Notes: generated from the letters alone by a model not told the origin. 64,000 bases of DNA from Gordonia phthalatica (GCF_001305675.1 NZ_CP011853.1:868001-932000); one strand, 5' to 3'; counted from the stretch's first letter, positions 41,418-49,871 are shown. Numbers and translations are program-made.

Positions 41418-42857
41418 GTGGCTGTCACTGATATCGACACTCCTGCACCGGCTCTGACGACCCTCGGCGAACTCCGCGCCTCGGGACATGTGGAACGCGA
41501 GATCCGCGACGAGATCCGTAACAACCTGCTCGCCGCGCTCCGCGCCGGGGACGATCCGTGGGACGGCATCGTCGGCTTCGAGGACACCGTGATCCCGCAG
41601 CTCGAACGAGCACTGATCGCCGGGCACGACATCGTGATGCTCGGCGAACGCGGCCAGGGCAAGACGCGTCTGCTCCGTACTCTGTCGGGCCTGCTCGACG
41701 AGTGGACCCCGGTCATCGCGGGCTCCGAGCTCGGCGAGCACCCGTACCGTCCGATCCTTCCGGCCTCGATCCGGCGCGCGGCCGAACTCGGCGACGACCT
41801 CCCGATCGCCTGGCGCCACCGCAGCGAGCGGTACAGCGAGAAGCTCGCGACCCCGGACACCTCGGTCGCCGACCTGGTCGGCGACATCGACCCGATGAAG
41901 GTGGCGCAGGGCCGCAGTCTGGGCGACCCGGAGACCATCGCCTTCGGACTCATCCCGCGCGCCCACCGCGGCATCATCGCGATCAACGAGCTCCCCGACC
42001 TCGCCGAACGCATTCAGGTGTCGATGCTGAACGTGATGGAGGAGCGCGACGTCCAGGTCCGCGGCTACAGCCTCCGACTTCCGCTCGACGTCCTCGTCGC
42101 CGCCAGCGCGAATCCCGAGGACTACACCAACCGCGGTCGCATCATCACCCCGCTCAAGGACCGCTTCGGCGCCGAGATCCGCACGCACTATCCGCTGGAT
42201 CTGGAAGACGAGATCGACGTCATCGAGCAGGAGGCCGATCTCGTCGCCTCGGTCCCGACCTACTTGATCGAGGTCCTCGCGCGGTTCACCCGGTACGCCC
42301 GCGAGCACCCGTCCATCGACCAGCGGTCGGGCGTCTCCGCGCGCTTCTCGATCGCCGGCGCCGAGACCGTCGCGGCGGCCGCCCTGCACCGGTCCGCGGT
42401 GGCGGGGGAGGAGTTCCCCGTCGCGCGTCCGGTCGACCTCCAGTCGGTCATCGAGGTGCTGCGCGGCAAGGTGGAGTTCGAGTCCGGCGAAGAGGGTCGG
42501 GAGATGGAGATCCTCGACTACCTGCTGCGCAAGTCGGTCGCCGACACGGTCCGCGCTCACCTGGCGGGCGTCGACATGCGTCCGCTGGTCCTGGCGCTCG
42601 AAGCCGGCGAGGAGGTCCTCACCGGCGACCGGGTGCCGGCCGACGAGGTCCTCACCGCGCTCGGCGACGACGACGCCGTCTCCGTCCTGCTCGACGAGAT
42701 CGCCGAACGACTCGACGTCACCGCGGACGCCGAACGCGCCAGCGCCGCCGAGCTCGCCCTGGAGGGCCTCTACCTGGCTCGACGCATCGGCAAGGACACC
42801 GACGAGTTCGGGCGCACCGCCTACCTCGTCGAACGCCCCGACGCCGACGAGGATTAG
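41418..42857 (+). CDS. MoxR-type AAA+ ATPase / Mg-chelatase-like (Rv0958-like)
   Basis: A 479-aa AAA+ protein. Walker A is GERGQGKT, Walker B IIAINELPDL with Glu, and sensor 1 lies in LVAASANPEDYTNRGRI. PLKDRFGAEIRTHYPL resembles the Mg-chelatase subunit I arginine-finger region. It works with the VWA protein encoded next, the usual MoxR-VWA chaperone pair; no chlorophyll pathway is present. TAGCGT seven bases before the GTG at 41418 suggests a leaderless start there. A GTG nine bases earlier is possible but sits inside that -10. Confidence 0.88.
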   Translation: MAVTDIDTPAPALTTLGELRASGHVEREIRDEIRNNLLAALRAGDDPWDGIVGFEDTVIPQLERALIAGHDIVMLGERGQGKTRLLRTLSGLLDEWTPVIAGSELGEHPYRPILPASIRRAAELGDDLPIAWRHRSERYSEKLATPDTSVADLVGDIDPMKVAQGRSLGDPETIAFGLIPRAHRGIIAINELPDLAERIQVSMLNVMEERDVQVRGYSLRLPLDVLVAASANPEDYTNRGRIITPLKDRFGAEIRTHYPLDLEDEIDVIEQEADLVASVPTYLIEVLARFTRYAREHPSIDQRSGVSARFSIAGAETVAAAALHRSAVAGEEFPVARPVDLQSVIEVLRGKVEFESGEEGREMEILDYLLRKSVADTVRAHLAGVDMRPLVLALEAGEEVLTGDRVPADEVLTALGDDDAVSVLLDEIAERLDVTADAERASAAELALEGLYLARRIGKDTDEFGRTAYLVERPDADED

Positions 42858-42893
42858 CACGACGATCGGGACCGGCAAGACACGGACGAGGCC

Positions 42894-44882
42894 ATGACCA
42901 GACGCAGTTCGCACCGCTCCGCCTACCGGCGCTACACCGGCGGGCCGGACCCGCTGGCACCGCCGGTCGACCTCCGCGAGGCGCTGGAGGCGATCGGCGA
43001 CGACGTCATGTCCGGCGCGTCGCCCGAACGCGCGCTGCGGGAGTTCCTGCGGCGCGGCAGCGAGAACATGCGCGGCCTGGACCGCCTCGCCGAGATGGCG
43101 AACAAGCGTCGCCGGGAACTGCTCCGCAACCGGAACCTCGACGGCACCTTCGACGAGATCCGCGAACTCCTGGACTCCGCGGTCCTCAACGAACGCAAGC
43201 AGTTGGCCCGCGACCTCGACGACGACGCCCGCTTCGCCGAGATGCAGATCGAGAACCTCCCCGCCTCCACCGCGCAGGCCGTCAAAGAACTCGCCGACTA
43301 CGACTGGCGCAGCCCGGAGGCCCGCGCCGACTACGAGAAGATCTCCGACCTCCTCGGCCGCGAAGTCCTGGACCAGCGCTTCGCCGGCATGAAGCAGGCC
43401 CTCGAGGGCGCCACCGACGAGGACCGGCAGCAGATCTCCGAGATGCTCGACGACCTCAACGACCTCCTCGCGGCGCACAACCGCGGTGAGGACACCACCG
43501 AGCAGTTCGCCGAGTTCATGGACAAGCACGGCGAGTACTTCCCGGAGAATCCGGAGAACACCGAGGAGCTCGTCGACGCCCTGGCACGACGATCCGCCGC
43601 CGCCCAGCAGTTCTTCAACTCGCTGACCCCCGAACAGCAGGCCGAACTCGCCGAACTCTCGGCCCAGGCGTTCGGCTCACCGCAGTTGATGTCGCAGCTG
43701 TCGCAGATGGACAGCGCGCTCCGCGAGGCGCGCCCCGACCTGGACTGGGACGGCGGCCAACGCTTCTCCGGCGATCAACCGATGGGCCTCGGCGAGGGCG
43801 CCGCAGCCCTCCGCGACATCGCCGACCTGGAGAATCTCGCCGAGCAGCTGTCGCAGGGATATGCGGGCGCGCAGTTGGAGGACATCGACCTCGACGCGCT
43901 GGCCCGGCAGCTCGGTGACGAAGCCGCGGCCGACGCCCGCACCCTCGCCGAACTCGACCGTGCGATGCACGAGCAGGGCTTCTTCGACCGCAATCAGGAC
44001 GGGCAGCTGCGACTCAGCCCGAAGGCGATGCGCAGGCTCGGGCAGGCGATTCTCCGCGACATCGCCCAGCAGCTCTCCGCGCGCGGCGGCGACCGCCAGA
44101 CCGACCTCGCCGGGCGCCTCGGCGAGCCGACCGGTAGCAGTCGCGAATGGCAGTTCGGCGACACCCAGCCGTGGAACGTCACCCGCACCGTCACCAACGC
44201 CGTGCTCCGCACCGTCGCCGAGAACCCGTCTGCAGCCGCCGACCTGCGCGCCGGCGGAGGTGTTCGGATCGGCGTCGACGACATCGAGGTCATCGAGACC
44301 GAGGCCCGCACGCAGGCCGCGGTGGTGCTGCTGGTCGACACGTCGTTCTCCATGGTGATGGAGGGCAGGTGGACGCCGATGAAGCGGACCGCGCTCGCGC
44401 TCAACCAGCTGATCTCCACCCGTTTCCGCGCCGACGAACTGCACCTGATCGAGTTCGGCCGCGTCGCCCGCGACACCACCGTCGAGACGCTGACGGGCCT
44501 GGAGCCGCGGATGGAGCAGGGCACCAACCTGCACCACGGTCTCCTGCTGGCGCAGCGGCATCTGCGGCGCTTCCCGAACGCGCAGCCGGTCGTCCTCATC
44601 GTCACCGACGGCGAACCCACCGCCCATCTGGAGGCGAACGGCGAGGACTTCTTCTACTACCCGCCGCACCCGCGGACCATCGGCCTCACCGTCGCCGAGC
44701 TCGATCATCTCTCGCGGATGGGCACGCAGGTCACGTTCTTCCGGCTGGGCGACGACCCCGGCCTCGCCCGGTTCATCGACCAGATCGCCCGCCGCATCGG
44801 CGGTCGCGTAGTGGCACCCGACCTCGACGGGCTCGGGGCCGCGGTCATCGGCGACTACCTGCGTTCGCGTCGGGCGCGGTAG
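42894..44882 (+). CDS. VWA-domain (CoxE-like) partner of the MoxR ATPase (Rv0959-like)
   Basis: A 662-aa protein. The first ~450 residues are charged and helical, probably coiled-coil. The C-terminal von Willebrand A domain has the MIDAS motif DTSFSMVM and later VTDGEPTAH. MIDAS metal binding lets such proteins present clients to the MoxR AAA+ partner. The pair matches Rv0958-0959. The target is unknown. Cytosolic: there is no signal peptide or membrane segment. It shares one base with the next gene's GTG. Confidence 0.87.
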   Translation: MTRRSSHRSAYRRYTGGPDPLAPPVDLREALEAIGDDVMSGASPERALREFLRRGSENMRGLDRLAEMANKRRRELLRNRNLDGTFDEIRELLDSAVLNERKQLARDLDDDARFAEMQIENLPASTAQAVKELADYDWRSPEARADYEKISDLLGREVLDQRFAGMKQALEGATDEDRQQISEMLDDLNDLLAAHNRGEDTTEQFAEFMDKHGEYFPENPENTEELVDALARRSAAAQQFFNSLTPEQQAELAELSAQAFGSPQLMSQLSQMDSALREARPDLDWDGGQRFSGDQPMGLGEGAAALRDIADLENLAEQLSQGYAGAQLEDIDLDALARQLGDEAAADARTLAELDRAMHEQGFFDRNQDGQLRLSPKAMRRLGQAILRDIAQQLSARGGDRQTDLAGRLGEPTGSSREWQFGDTQPWNVTRTVTNAVLRTVAENPSAAADLRAGGGVRIGVDDIEVIETEARTQAAVVLLVDTSFSMVMEGRWTPMKRTALALNQLISTRFRADELHLIEFGRVARDTTVETLTGLEPRMEQGTNLHHGLLLAQRHLRRFPNAQPVVLIVTDGEPTAHLEANGEDFFYYPPHPRTIGLTVAELDHLSRMGTQVTFFRLGDDPGLARFIDQIARRIGGRVVAPDLDGLGAAVIGDYLRSRRAR

Positions 44883-45463
44883 TGCGCTTCACTCGCGACG
44901 AACTCCTGGCCTTCACCGGCACCACCGTCCCGGACTTCATCGGGCCCGACTGCCGACTCCTCATCGCCGGCATCAACCCCGGCCTCTGGACGGCGGCCAC
45001 CGGCGCGCACTTCGCGCGCCGCGGCAACCGCTTCTACCCGGCACTGCACGCCGCCGGCATCGTCGACCACGTCATCGACGCGTCGCAGGGGATGCGCGAC
45101 GACGACGCCCGCGCGCTCTTCGACGCGGGCCTCGGCATCACCAACGTGGTGTCGCGCGCCACCGCGAAGGCCTCCGACCTCACCCGACAGGAACTGGTCG
45201 ACGGCGGCCGCGCACTGGTGCGCACCGCCGAACGGGTGCGACCGCGGGTCCTCGCGATCCTCGGGGTCACCGCCTACCGCGACGCCTTCGGGGAACGGAA
45301 GGCGACCGTCGGAGAACAGGACACGACCATCGGCGGTGCACGCCTCTGGGTGCTGCCGAACCCCAGCGGCCTCAACGCGCACGAGACGGTCGCGAGCCTG
45401 GCCGTCGCCTACCGGGAGGCCGCAGATGCCGCAGGGGTCCCGGATCTCCGGAATAGTCGTTAG
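44882..45463 (+). CDS. Mug-type G/U mismatch DNA glycosylase
   Basis: A 193-aa uracil-DNA-glycosylase-superfamily member. LLIAGINPGLWTAATG holds the Mug motif I (GINPG) with the general-base Asn, and LPNPSGLN is motif II. RFYPALHAAGI fits the family. It removes uracil or ethenocytosine opposite G. The GTG start overlaps the VWA stop (TAGTG), indicating coupling to the MoxR/VWA genes, an odd partnership that is probably positional. Confidence 0.9.
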   Translation: MRFTRDELLAFTGTTVPDFIGPDCRLLIAGINPGLWTAATGAHFARRGNRFYPALHAAGIVDHVIDASQGMRDDDARALFDAGLGITNVVSRATAKASDLTRQELVDGGRALVRTAERVRPRVLAILGVTAYRDAFGERKATVGEQDTTIGGARLWVLPNPSGLNAHETVASLAVAYREAADAAGVPDLRNSR

Positions 45464-45473
45464 TGTCGGTCGT

Positions 45474-46067
45474 ATGAGCGACCTCGAACCGCGCGACGTC
45501 CGAGCCAGCGATGCGGACCGCGAACGCACCCACAGTCTTCTGTCAGCCGCGATGTCGCAAGGTGCGCTGACGCCCGAGGAGTACTCCGAGCGCGCCGGTC
45601 AGGCGGTGAACGCCAAGACGCGCGGCGAGCTCGACCTCCTCGTCAACGATCTTCCGCTCGACCAACTCCGTTCCGCAGCCGTCGACCTGCCGCACAACCC
45701 GACCAGGATCAGTGCCTCCGGCGCCCGCCCGGTCACCACGGCCACCGCGATCTTCGGTGGCCGCGAGATCGGCGGTCGTGCCGTCGTCGGCACCTCCCTC
45801 GCCGCCACTGCATTCATGGGCGGCGTGGAACTGGACTTGCGGAACGTCGAGTTCACCGCGCCCGTCCTCGAGATCCACTGCCGTGCTGTGATGGGCGGCA
45901 TCGAGATCACCGTCCCGCACGACGTGACCGTCGAGATCCACGGCATCGGCATCATGGGCGGCTTCGGCGGTCGCGGCGCCGGACCCGGCAACGACGGCGC
46001 ACCCCGCGTCGTCATCGGCGGCTTCGCCTTCATGGGCGGTGTCGGCGTGCGGCGTCGCGAGGGGTGA
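45474..46067 (+). CDS. DUF1707 protein with LiaF-like C-terminus (Rv0966c-like)
   Basis: A 197-aa protein. The N-terminal DUF1707 domain (DVRASDADRERTHSLLSAAMSQGALTPEEYSER) acts as a short SHOCT-like module. The C-terminal part is a repetitive beta structure with FMGGVELDLRNVEF, VMGGIEITVP, GIMGGF and FMGGVGV. That resembles the cell-wall-stress LiaF/DUF2154 fold. There is no membrane segment. TAGTGT seven bases before the ATG suggests a leaderless start. Function unknown. Confidence 0.82.
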   Translation: MSDLEPRDVRASDADRERTHSLLSAAMSQGALTPEEYSERAGQAVNAKTRGELDLLVNDLPLDQLRSAAVDLPHNPTRISASGARPVTTATAIFGGREIGGRAVVGTSLAATAFMGGVELDLRNVEFTAPVLEIHCRAVMGGIEITVPHDVTVEIHGIGIMGGFGGRGAGPGNDGAPRVVIGGFAFMGGVGVRRREG

Positions 46068-46174
46068 ACGGGGCCGGCGGTGCGCGTCCGGATGTTTGAG
46101 TCGGCCTCACGCGCTGCGCACCTGCAATGGAACCGAAGCAAGCGGCTGACGTCAGAGCAGTTGACTCAACTCGC

Positions 46175-46987
46175 TCAGCGGGATCCGTCTCGGAGACCTG
46201 AGACAATGGCGTTGATGATACTGAGGTCGTTCTCAACCGGCCAGGTGCAGTCGGGAGGCCGAATGTGCGCGGCAAGATGTTCGAGATCAGCGCTATCGAA
46301 TCGATCCTGGAGACACTGGCGCTCAGTCGCACTGAGGACGGCGCGCATTTCAGCTCCGACGAGATGCGCGGCCGCGACTTCCGTGTCGAACTCGTACTGG
46401 GTCACGACGTCGGAGTGAGCGTCGTAGAGTGTCGCGATATCGTTGGCGATCCAGTGGACGGTTAATCCGAGGTCGGGGCCGTCCTTGTCCGTCCGGTTCT
46501 CGGCGCCTCTGTCGAGCCACGCATGCGACTTCAATGCGGCGTAGCCTCCCAGCGGTGGGAATCGGAGGTCGAGGCCGTCGTCGACCTGTAGTGTCCACGC
46601 CCGGGCGTGCGCGTCAGCGAAGCCGTGCACGTTCATGGTCAGGTCGTGCGGTGGGTGCGATGAGCTGCCGCGTGGTGATTCGATGGGGCCGAAGGGGATG
46701 ACGTCCACGGGGATTGAGAGGATTGAGAACCGATGCCCCGACTGTCCTATGGGTGCGAACTCGGCGCGGATCGCTTCGAACGTCTGCCAGTTCGACAGCG
46801 CGAGCGCGACGTCGGCGTCGGTGGTTCCTCGCAGCGCTTGGGTGCAGCCGTAGGCTGTGTGGAGAGCGTCTCGACATCGGGCTCCCACCACCATCAAATG
46901 GTCGGCGGTGATGAATCTGGATAATTCGACGATGACGGACACGAGGTCGTCATAGGCGCGTGGGTCGCAGCGACTCGAATCGAACAT
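46175..46987 (-). CDS. AbiEii-like nucleotidyltransferase, putative type IV toxin
   Basis: A 270-aa protein of the nucleotidyltransferase superfamily. VVGARCRDAL and TTDADVAL near residues 34-62 fit the G-x-RD and D-x-D metal-site pattern, followed by PVDVIPFG, another NTase acidic residue. These are seen in the AbiEii/AbiGii group, whose members can inactivate tRNA by adding nucleotides. The start is firm: GAGGAGA is six bases upstream of the ATG. It overlaps the upstream antitoxin-like gene by 38 bp. The 107 bp after the DUF1707 gene hold no other gene. The toxin role is inference. Confidence 0.7.
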   Translation of the reverse strand: MFDSSRCDPRAYDDLVSVIVELSRFITADHLMVVGARCRDALHTAYGCTQALRGTTDADVALALSNWQTFEAIRAEFAPIGQSGHRFSILSIPVDVIPFGPIESPRGSSSHPPHDLTMNVHGFADAHARAWTLQVDDGLDLRFPPLGGYAALKSHAWLDRGAENRTDKDGPDLGLTVHWIANDIATLYDAHSDVVTQYEFDTEVAAAHLVGAEMRAVLSATERQCLQDRFDSADLEHLAAHIRPPDCTWPVENDLSIINAIVSGLRDGSR

Positions 46988-47996
46988 CGAATCTCCTCAG
47001 GTCGTTGGCAGCTTCGATTTGGCGGGCTTCGCGGGAAGCCAGCAGATCGGCGAACACCAGTGGGGCCGGTGCCGTCTTCATGTCGCGGAATCCAGGAAGG
47101 TCGGTCCAGAACATCCGCGAAACGTGGATTGAACCGGTCGGTGACTTGCGCCAACGGTTTGCGATGATGATGTCGGCTGGAATCTCTCGGCCGGGGGTCT
47201 TCACATACAGCGTCAGGGTCTGCGGGTTTCGGATGATCTCGGGTGCCGCCTGCTCGCCACTGACGGCCCAGATCAGGGAGTCTGGTGCGTGCCAAGCGGT
47301 TGGATCGGCTTCGAACCGCATCATCTCGTTGCTGCGTCCGAGTCCGTTCGGATACGCCTGAGCCCAGGAATCGAGGAGTTCCGGACCTCGCGCCAGGGTG
47401 GTCTTTCGTCCGAAGCGTTCGACGAACCCGCTGTCCGACAGGAGGTCGACCGTGGCCTTGGTGGCACCGAGTGAGGCGCCGGAGTGTTCGGCGAGCACTC
47501 GATACGGTTGGTTCAGTAAGTCTGGCCTGGTCAGGATTGCGCAGATGATCTGGGAGCGGACGGTGCTGAAGAGGTTCGTATTGGCTGGAGCTTCAATCGT
47601 GTCCAGTGCTGCGGTGGGTGGCGACCCGACAGTTGGGCGGCGTCCACGAACGTCGATGATGAGGTCGCTGTCCCTGATGTATGCGTTTCCGGCGCTGTCG
47701 ATGTACCAGATGCCGGTGTCTCGTATTGTGTCGGCGGTGCGGCCGTGGATTCGATCGGCGATGATGAGCACTCGGCGTGAACGAGACGAGTGAGCGAACT
47801 GAAAGGCGGCGTCCGCGGTTATCGTCGGCCGGTAGTGGGCCTCGACGTCGATCTCTCGTCGGCCGTCCTTGAAATGGAGTGTCAGGCGCGGGCTGAGGGC
47901 GTCCTCCGAGTCGAGGAGGCCCTCAGCGGCCAGGCCGAAGTCCGACAGATGCCTGGCGCAGGCTGCCAGGGTCTGGGTCCTATGTTCGGTGAACAT
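46950..47996 (-). CDS. AbiEi-like antitoxin / HTH protein
   Basis: A 348-aa protein. A nuclease-like or substrate-binding N-terminal half (PRLTLHFKDGRREIDVEAHY, RRVLIIADRI, IDVRGRRP) is followed by a winged helix (ICAILTRPDLLNQPYRVLAEHSGASLGATKATVDLLSDSGFV) and a C-terminal domain. This resembles the AbiEi-type antitoxins that autoregulate type IV systems. ATG at 47996 is preferred. A GTG at 48035 adds 13 codons that run through the palindromic control region. A TAAACT seven bases before the ATG would give a leaderless start. It is coupled to the toxin-like gene. Confidence 0.7.
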   Translation of the reverse strand: MFTEHRTQTLAACARHLSDFGLAAEGLLDSEDALSPRLTLHFKDGRREIDVEAHYRPTITADAAFQFAHSSRSRRVLIIADRIHGRTADTIRDTGIWYIDSAGNAYIRDSDLIIDVRGRRPTVGSPPTAALDTIEAPANTNLFSTVRSQIICAILTRPDLLNQPYRVLAEHSGASLGATKATVDLLSDSGFVERFGRKTTLARGPELLDSWAQAYPNGLGRSNEMMRFEADPTAWHAPDSLIWAVSGEQAAPEIIRNPQTLTLYVKTPGREIPADIIIANRWRKSPTGSIHVSRMFWTDLPGFRDMKTAPAPLVFADLLASREARQIEAANDLRRFDVRFESLRPTRL

Positions 47997-48000
47997 GCTG

Positions 48001-48131
48001 TTCAGTTTAGCTGAATATGCAGAAATAATGAACACAAAGAGCGTTCTGTTCAGTAAATGACCAGGTAGAAGCCATTTATGTTCATTATTCTTAGTCGTTC
48101 AATATTTCTGAAAACGATGAAATACTGAACA
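48001..48131. promoter_or_regulatory. AT-rich palindromic control region of the AbiE-like islet
   Basis: GC is 40 of 120 over 48001-48120. Inverted elements include TTCAG-N5-CTGAA (48001-48015), AATAATGAACA (48024-48034) with its complement TGTTCATTATT (48079-48089), and TGTTCAGTA (48047-48055) with TACTGAACA (48123-48131). CTGTTCAG occurs at 47998 and 48046. A further ATGTTC-GGT-GAACAT palindrome spans the start codon (47982-47996). Such arrays suit cooperative autoregulation by the antitoxin. Confidence 0.75.
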
Positions 48132-48154
48132 AGGTCGATCTCCTGTCTGCTGCG

Positions 48155-49087
48155 TCACGCCAACGTCACCGCGGCCACCGCGATCACCGGGATCGACAGC
48201 AGCGTCGTCACCAACGCGGAATCGCGGGCCAGCACCTCGCCGCGTTGATACCGCGTCGCGTACACCAGCACGTTCTGCGCGGTCGGCAGCGCCGCGATCA
48301 CCACCTGCGCGAACAGATGATGGCCCGTCAAACCGAAACCCCAGCGGGAGATCGCGTACGCCAGCAGCGGCATCGCCGCCATCTTCATCACCGCCGCCAG
48401 GACGATGTCGCGGCGCGGGCTCTCGCCCTTCTTGAACACGCGCACCCCGGTCAGCGTCAGGCCGAAGACCAGCAGGGCGAGCGGCACCGACGCCTGCCCG
48501 AGCATGTTCAACGGCTCCATGATCGGCTTCGGCGGCACCCAGCCGACCACCGAGATCACCAGACCGACGACGCCGCCGATCAGAATCGGATTGCGCAGCG
48601 GAACCAGCGCCGTCTTCAGCGTCGAGGTCCGCCGATCCGCCGGGAGCGCGGTGATGTCCAGCGCCGCGAGCGCGACGGGGGAATAGAAGACGATCTGGAA
48701 CAGCAGCAGCGGTGCGATGAACGACGCGTCGTCGAGCACGAAGATCGCGATCGGCAGCCCCAGATTCACACTGTTCACGTACGACGACGACAGCGCGCCG
48801 ATCACCATCTCCGGAACCGCGCGCCCCAGCCAGAACTTGGCGAGCAGTGCGTACACAGCGCCGATGATCAGCGCCGTCGCCGACGCGATCGCCAAGGTGG
48901 AGGAGAAGACGGCCGACAGGTCGCTCGTCGCCAACGCGTGAATCAGCAGTGCGGGCGTGCAGACGAAGAAGACGACGCGCGACAGGACCGACGACGCCTG
49001 CTCGCCGAGCACTCCCGTGCGGCCCAGGATGTAGCCGAGGGCTACCACGATGAAGATGACGGTGAACCCGGAGATGACGCCTTGCAC
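48155..49087 (-). CDS. AEC (auxin efflux carrier) family transporter
   Basis: A 310-aa protein with about ten hydrophobic segments in two repeats. VIFIVVALGYILGRTGVL begins the family pattern, and SSSYVNSVNLGLPIAIFVL is the conserved discontinuous-helix region with an Asn; SVPLALLVFGLTL follows. Members transport organic acids such as malate or related anions. The GTG start follows no clear ribosome site. It is not co-oriented with a recognisable pathway; the AbiE-like islet lies directly downstream. Confidence 0.87.
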   Translation of the reverse strand: MQGVISGFTVIFIVVALGYILGRTGVLGEQASSVLSRVVFFVCTPALLIHALATSDLSAVFSSTLAIASATALIIGAVYALLAKFWLGRAVPEMVIGALSSSYVNSVNLGLPIAIFVLDDASFIAPLLLFQIVFYSPVALAALDITALPADRRTSTLKTALVPLRNPILIGGVVGLVISVVGWVPPKPIMEPLNMLGQASVPLALLVFGLTLTGVRVFKKGESPRRDIVLAAVMKMAAMPLLAYAISRWGFGLTGHHLFAQVVIAALPTAQNVLVYATRYQRGEVLARDSALVTTLLSIPVIAVAAVTLA

Positions 49088-49480
49088 TGGTTGAAGTATG
49101 CCTGGCTGGGTGCTTGTCGAGAATTCGCGGGTGTCTGTCGAGAATTCGGGCGCGCACGAGGCAGACAGCTCGAACGCTGTCCTGACGTGTCAGCGCGAGC
49201 GGTGAGGATTTCGGCGGCGGAGAATCGCTCGACGAGCTCTCCGCAGGGACGAGGCCCTAGCCGAGGAGCGTGGACTGTCGAGGAGGCGATTCTCCGCCGC
49301 CGAAATCCTCACCACCACGCAGTGTCGCAGTGCTCCGCTTTGCGTTCGACGGGGTCCGCCGGTTAACCTAGTCAGGTTGTGTGCCGCGGTCGCTATGCCG
49401 TGGTGGCAAAGCGATCAGCGGGTCAGGCGGGTCGGGATTCAAGCCCGAACCCACCCGCAAGGTAGAGAAGGGCTGGAACC
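49088..49480. other. Intergenic interval between the AEC and rpmF genes
   Basis: No coding frame is convincing. The interval contains the 113-bp palindromic element (49201-49313), two nearby copies of GAGAATTCGCGGGTGT-like sequence around 49115-49146, and the rpmF leader with AACCT-AGTC-AGGTT (about 49364-49377) and GAGAAGGG. The AACCT palindrome could be a promoter element of rpmF. Confidence 0.65.
49201..49313. repeat. Palindromic element, copy D (51-bp core with 28-bp perfect arms)
   Basis: Arms 49201-49228 and 49286-49313 are exact reverse complements over 28 bp (starting GGTGAGGATTTCGG). They enclose the 51-bp core in inverse orientation (49233-49283, three differences from copies A and B). 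The arm sequence is unrelated to that of copy B. The element is intergenic, downstream of nothing coding on either strand for over 100 bp. Confidence 0.9.
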
Positions 49481-49654
49481 ATGGCAGTACCCAAGCGCCG
49501 GATGTCGCGGGCCAACACCCGCAGCCGTCGTTCGCAGTGGAAGGCAGACAACGTCGCCCTGCAGGAAGAGAAGATCAACGGCGTTTCGCAGCGCATCCCG
49601 CGCCGCCTCGTGAAGGCGGTCAAGCTCGGACTGGTCGACCTCGACCGTCGCTGA
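49481..49654 (+). CDS. rpmF: Ribosomal protein bL32, zinc-free form
   Basis: A 57-aa basic protein starting AVPKRRMSRANTRSRRSQWK, the bL32 signature. It has no cysteines, so it is the C-minus form without the usual CxxC zinc ribbon. It binds 23S rRNA near the exit tunnel region of the 50S subunit. The ATG is preceded by GAGAAGGG. A strong terminator follows. The position before mprAB matches Rv0979A. Confidence 0.93.
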   Translation: MAVPKRRMSRANTRSRRSQWKADNVALQEEKINGVSQRIPRRLVKAVKLGLVDLDRR

Positions 49655-49675
49655 GCCTGCGCGCTAGCAAACCCA

Positions 49676-49717
49676 AACGACTGTGACCGGCGAGAAATCG
49701 CCGGTCACAGTCGTTTT
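49676..49717 (+). terminator. Intrinsic terminator of rpmF
   Basis: A perfect 18-bp stem (AACGACTGTGACCGGCGA and its complement) is closed by a GAAA tetraloop and followed by TTTT overlapping the stem end. It begins 21 bp after the stop codon. Confidence 0.95.
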
Positions 49718-49871
49718 CTGTCTTCCCGAACCACCCCGGCGCCGATCGGCCACGGGTAACGGTGAGGTCTCGAATCCCTGCCCGCTTCCGTGAGCCGTCG
49801 GCGGCCGCGTTACGTTGCCTTTAATTCGGAACCGAAGTGATACGTAACTAATTGCGAGATTTGTCAGGGAT

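Noticed and set aside
41316..43529. Long minus-strand open frame fused upstream of the TIGR03086 gene
   Set aside because: It lies opposite the MoxR and VWA genes, which carry clear motifs. Only the part from 41315 down encodes a recognisable protein.
46080..46418. Plus-strand open frame opposite the AbiEii-like gene
   Set aside because: No ribosome site and no domain; the minus-strand frame has a strong GAGGAGA and NTase motifs.
49201..49313. Reading the palindromic element as an ordinary bidirectional terminator
   Set aside because: It is more than 100 bp from any stop codon, encloses a conserved core and lacks T tracts; the same core occurs at other loci with different arms.
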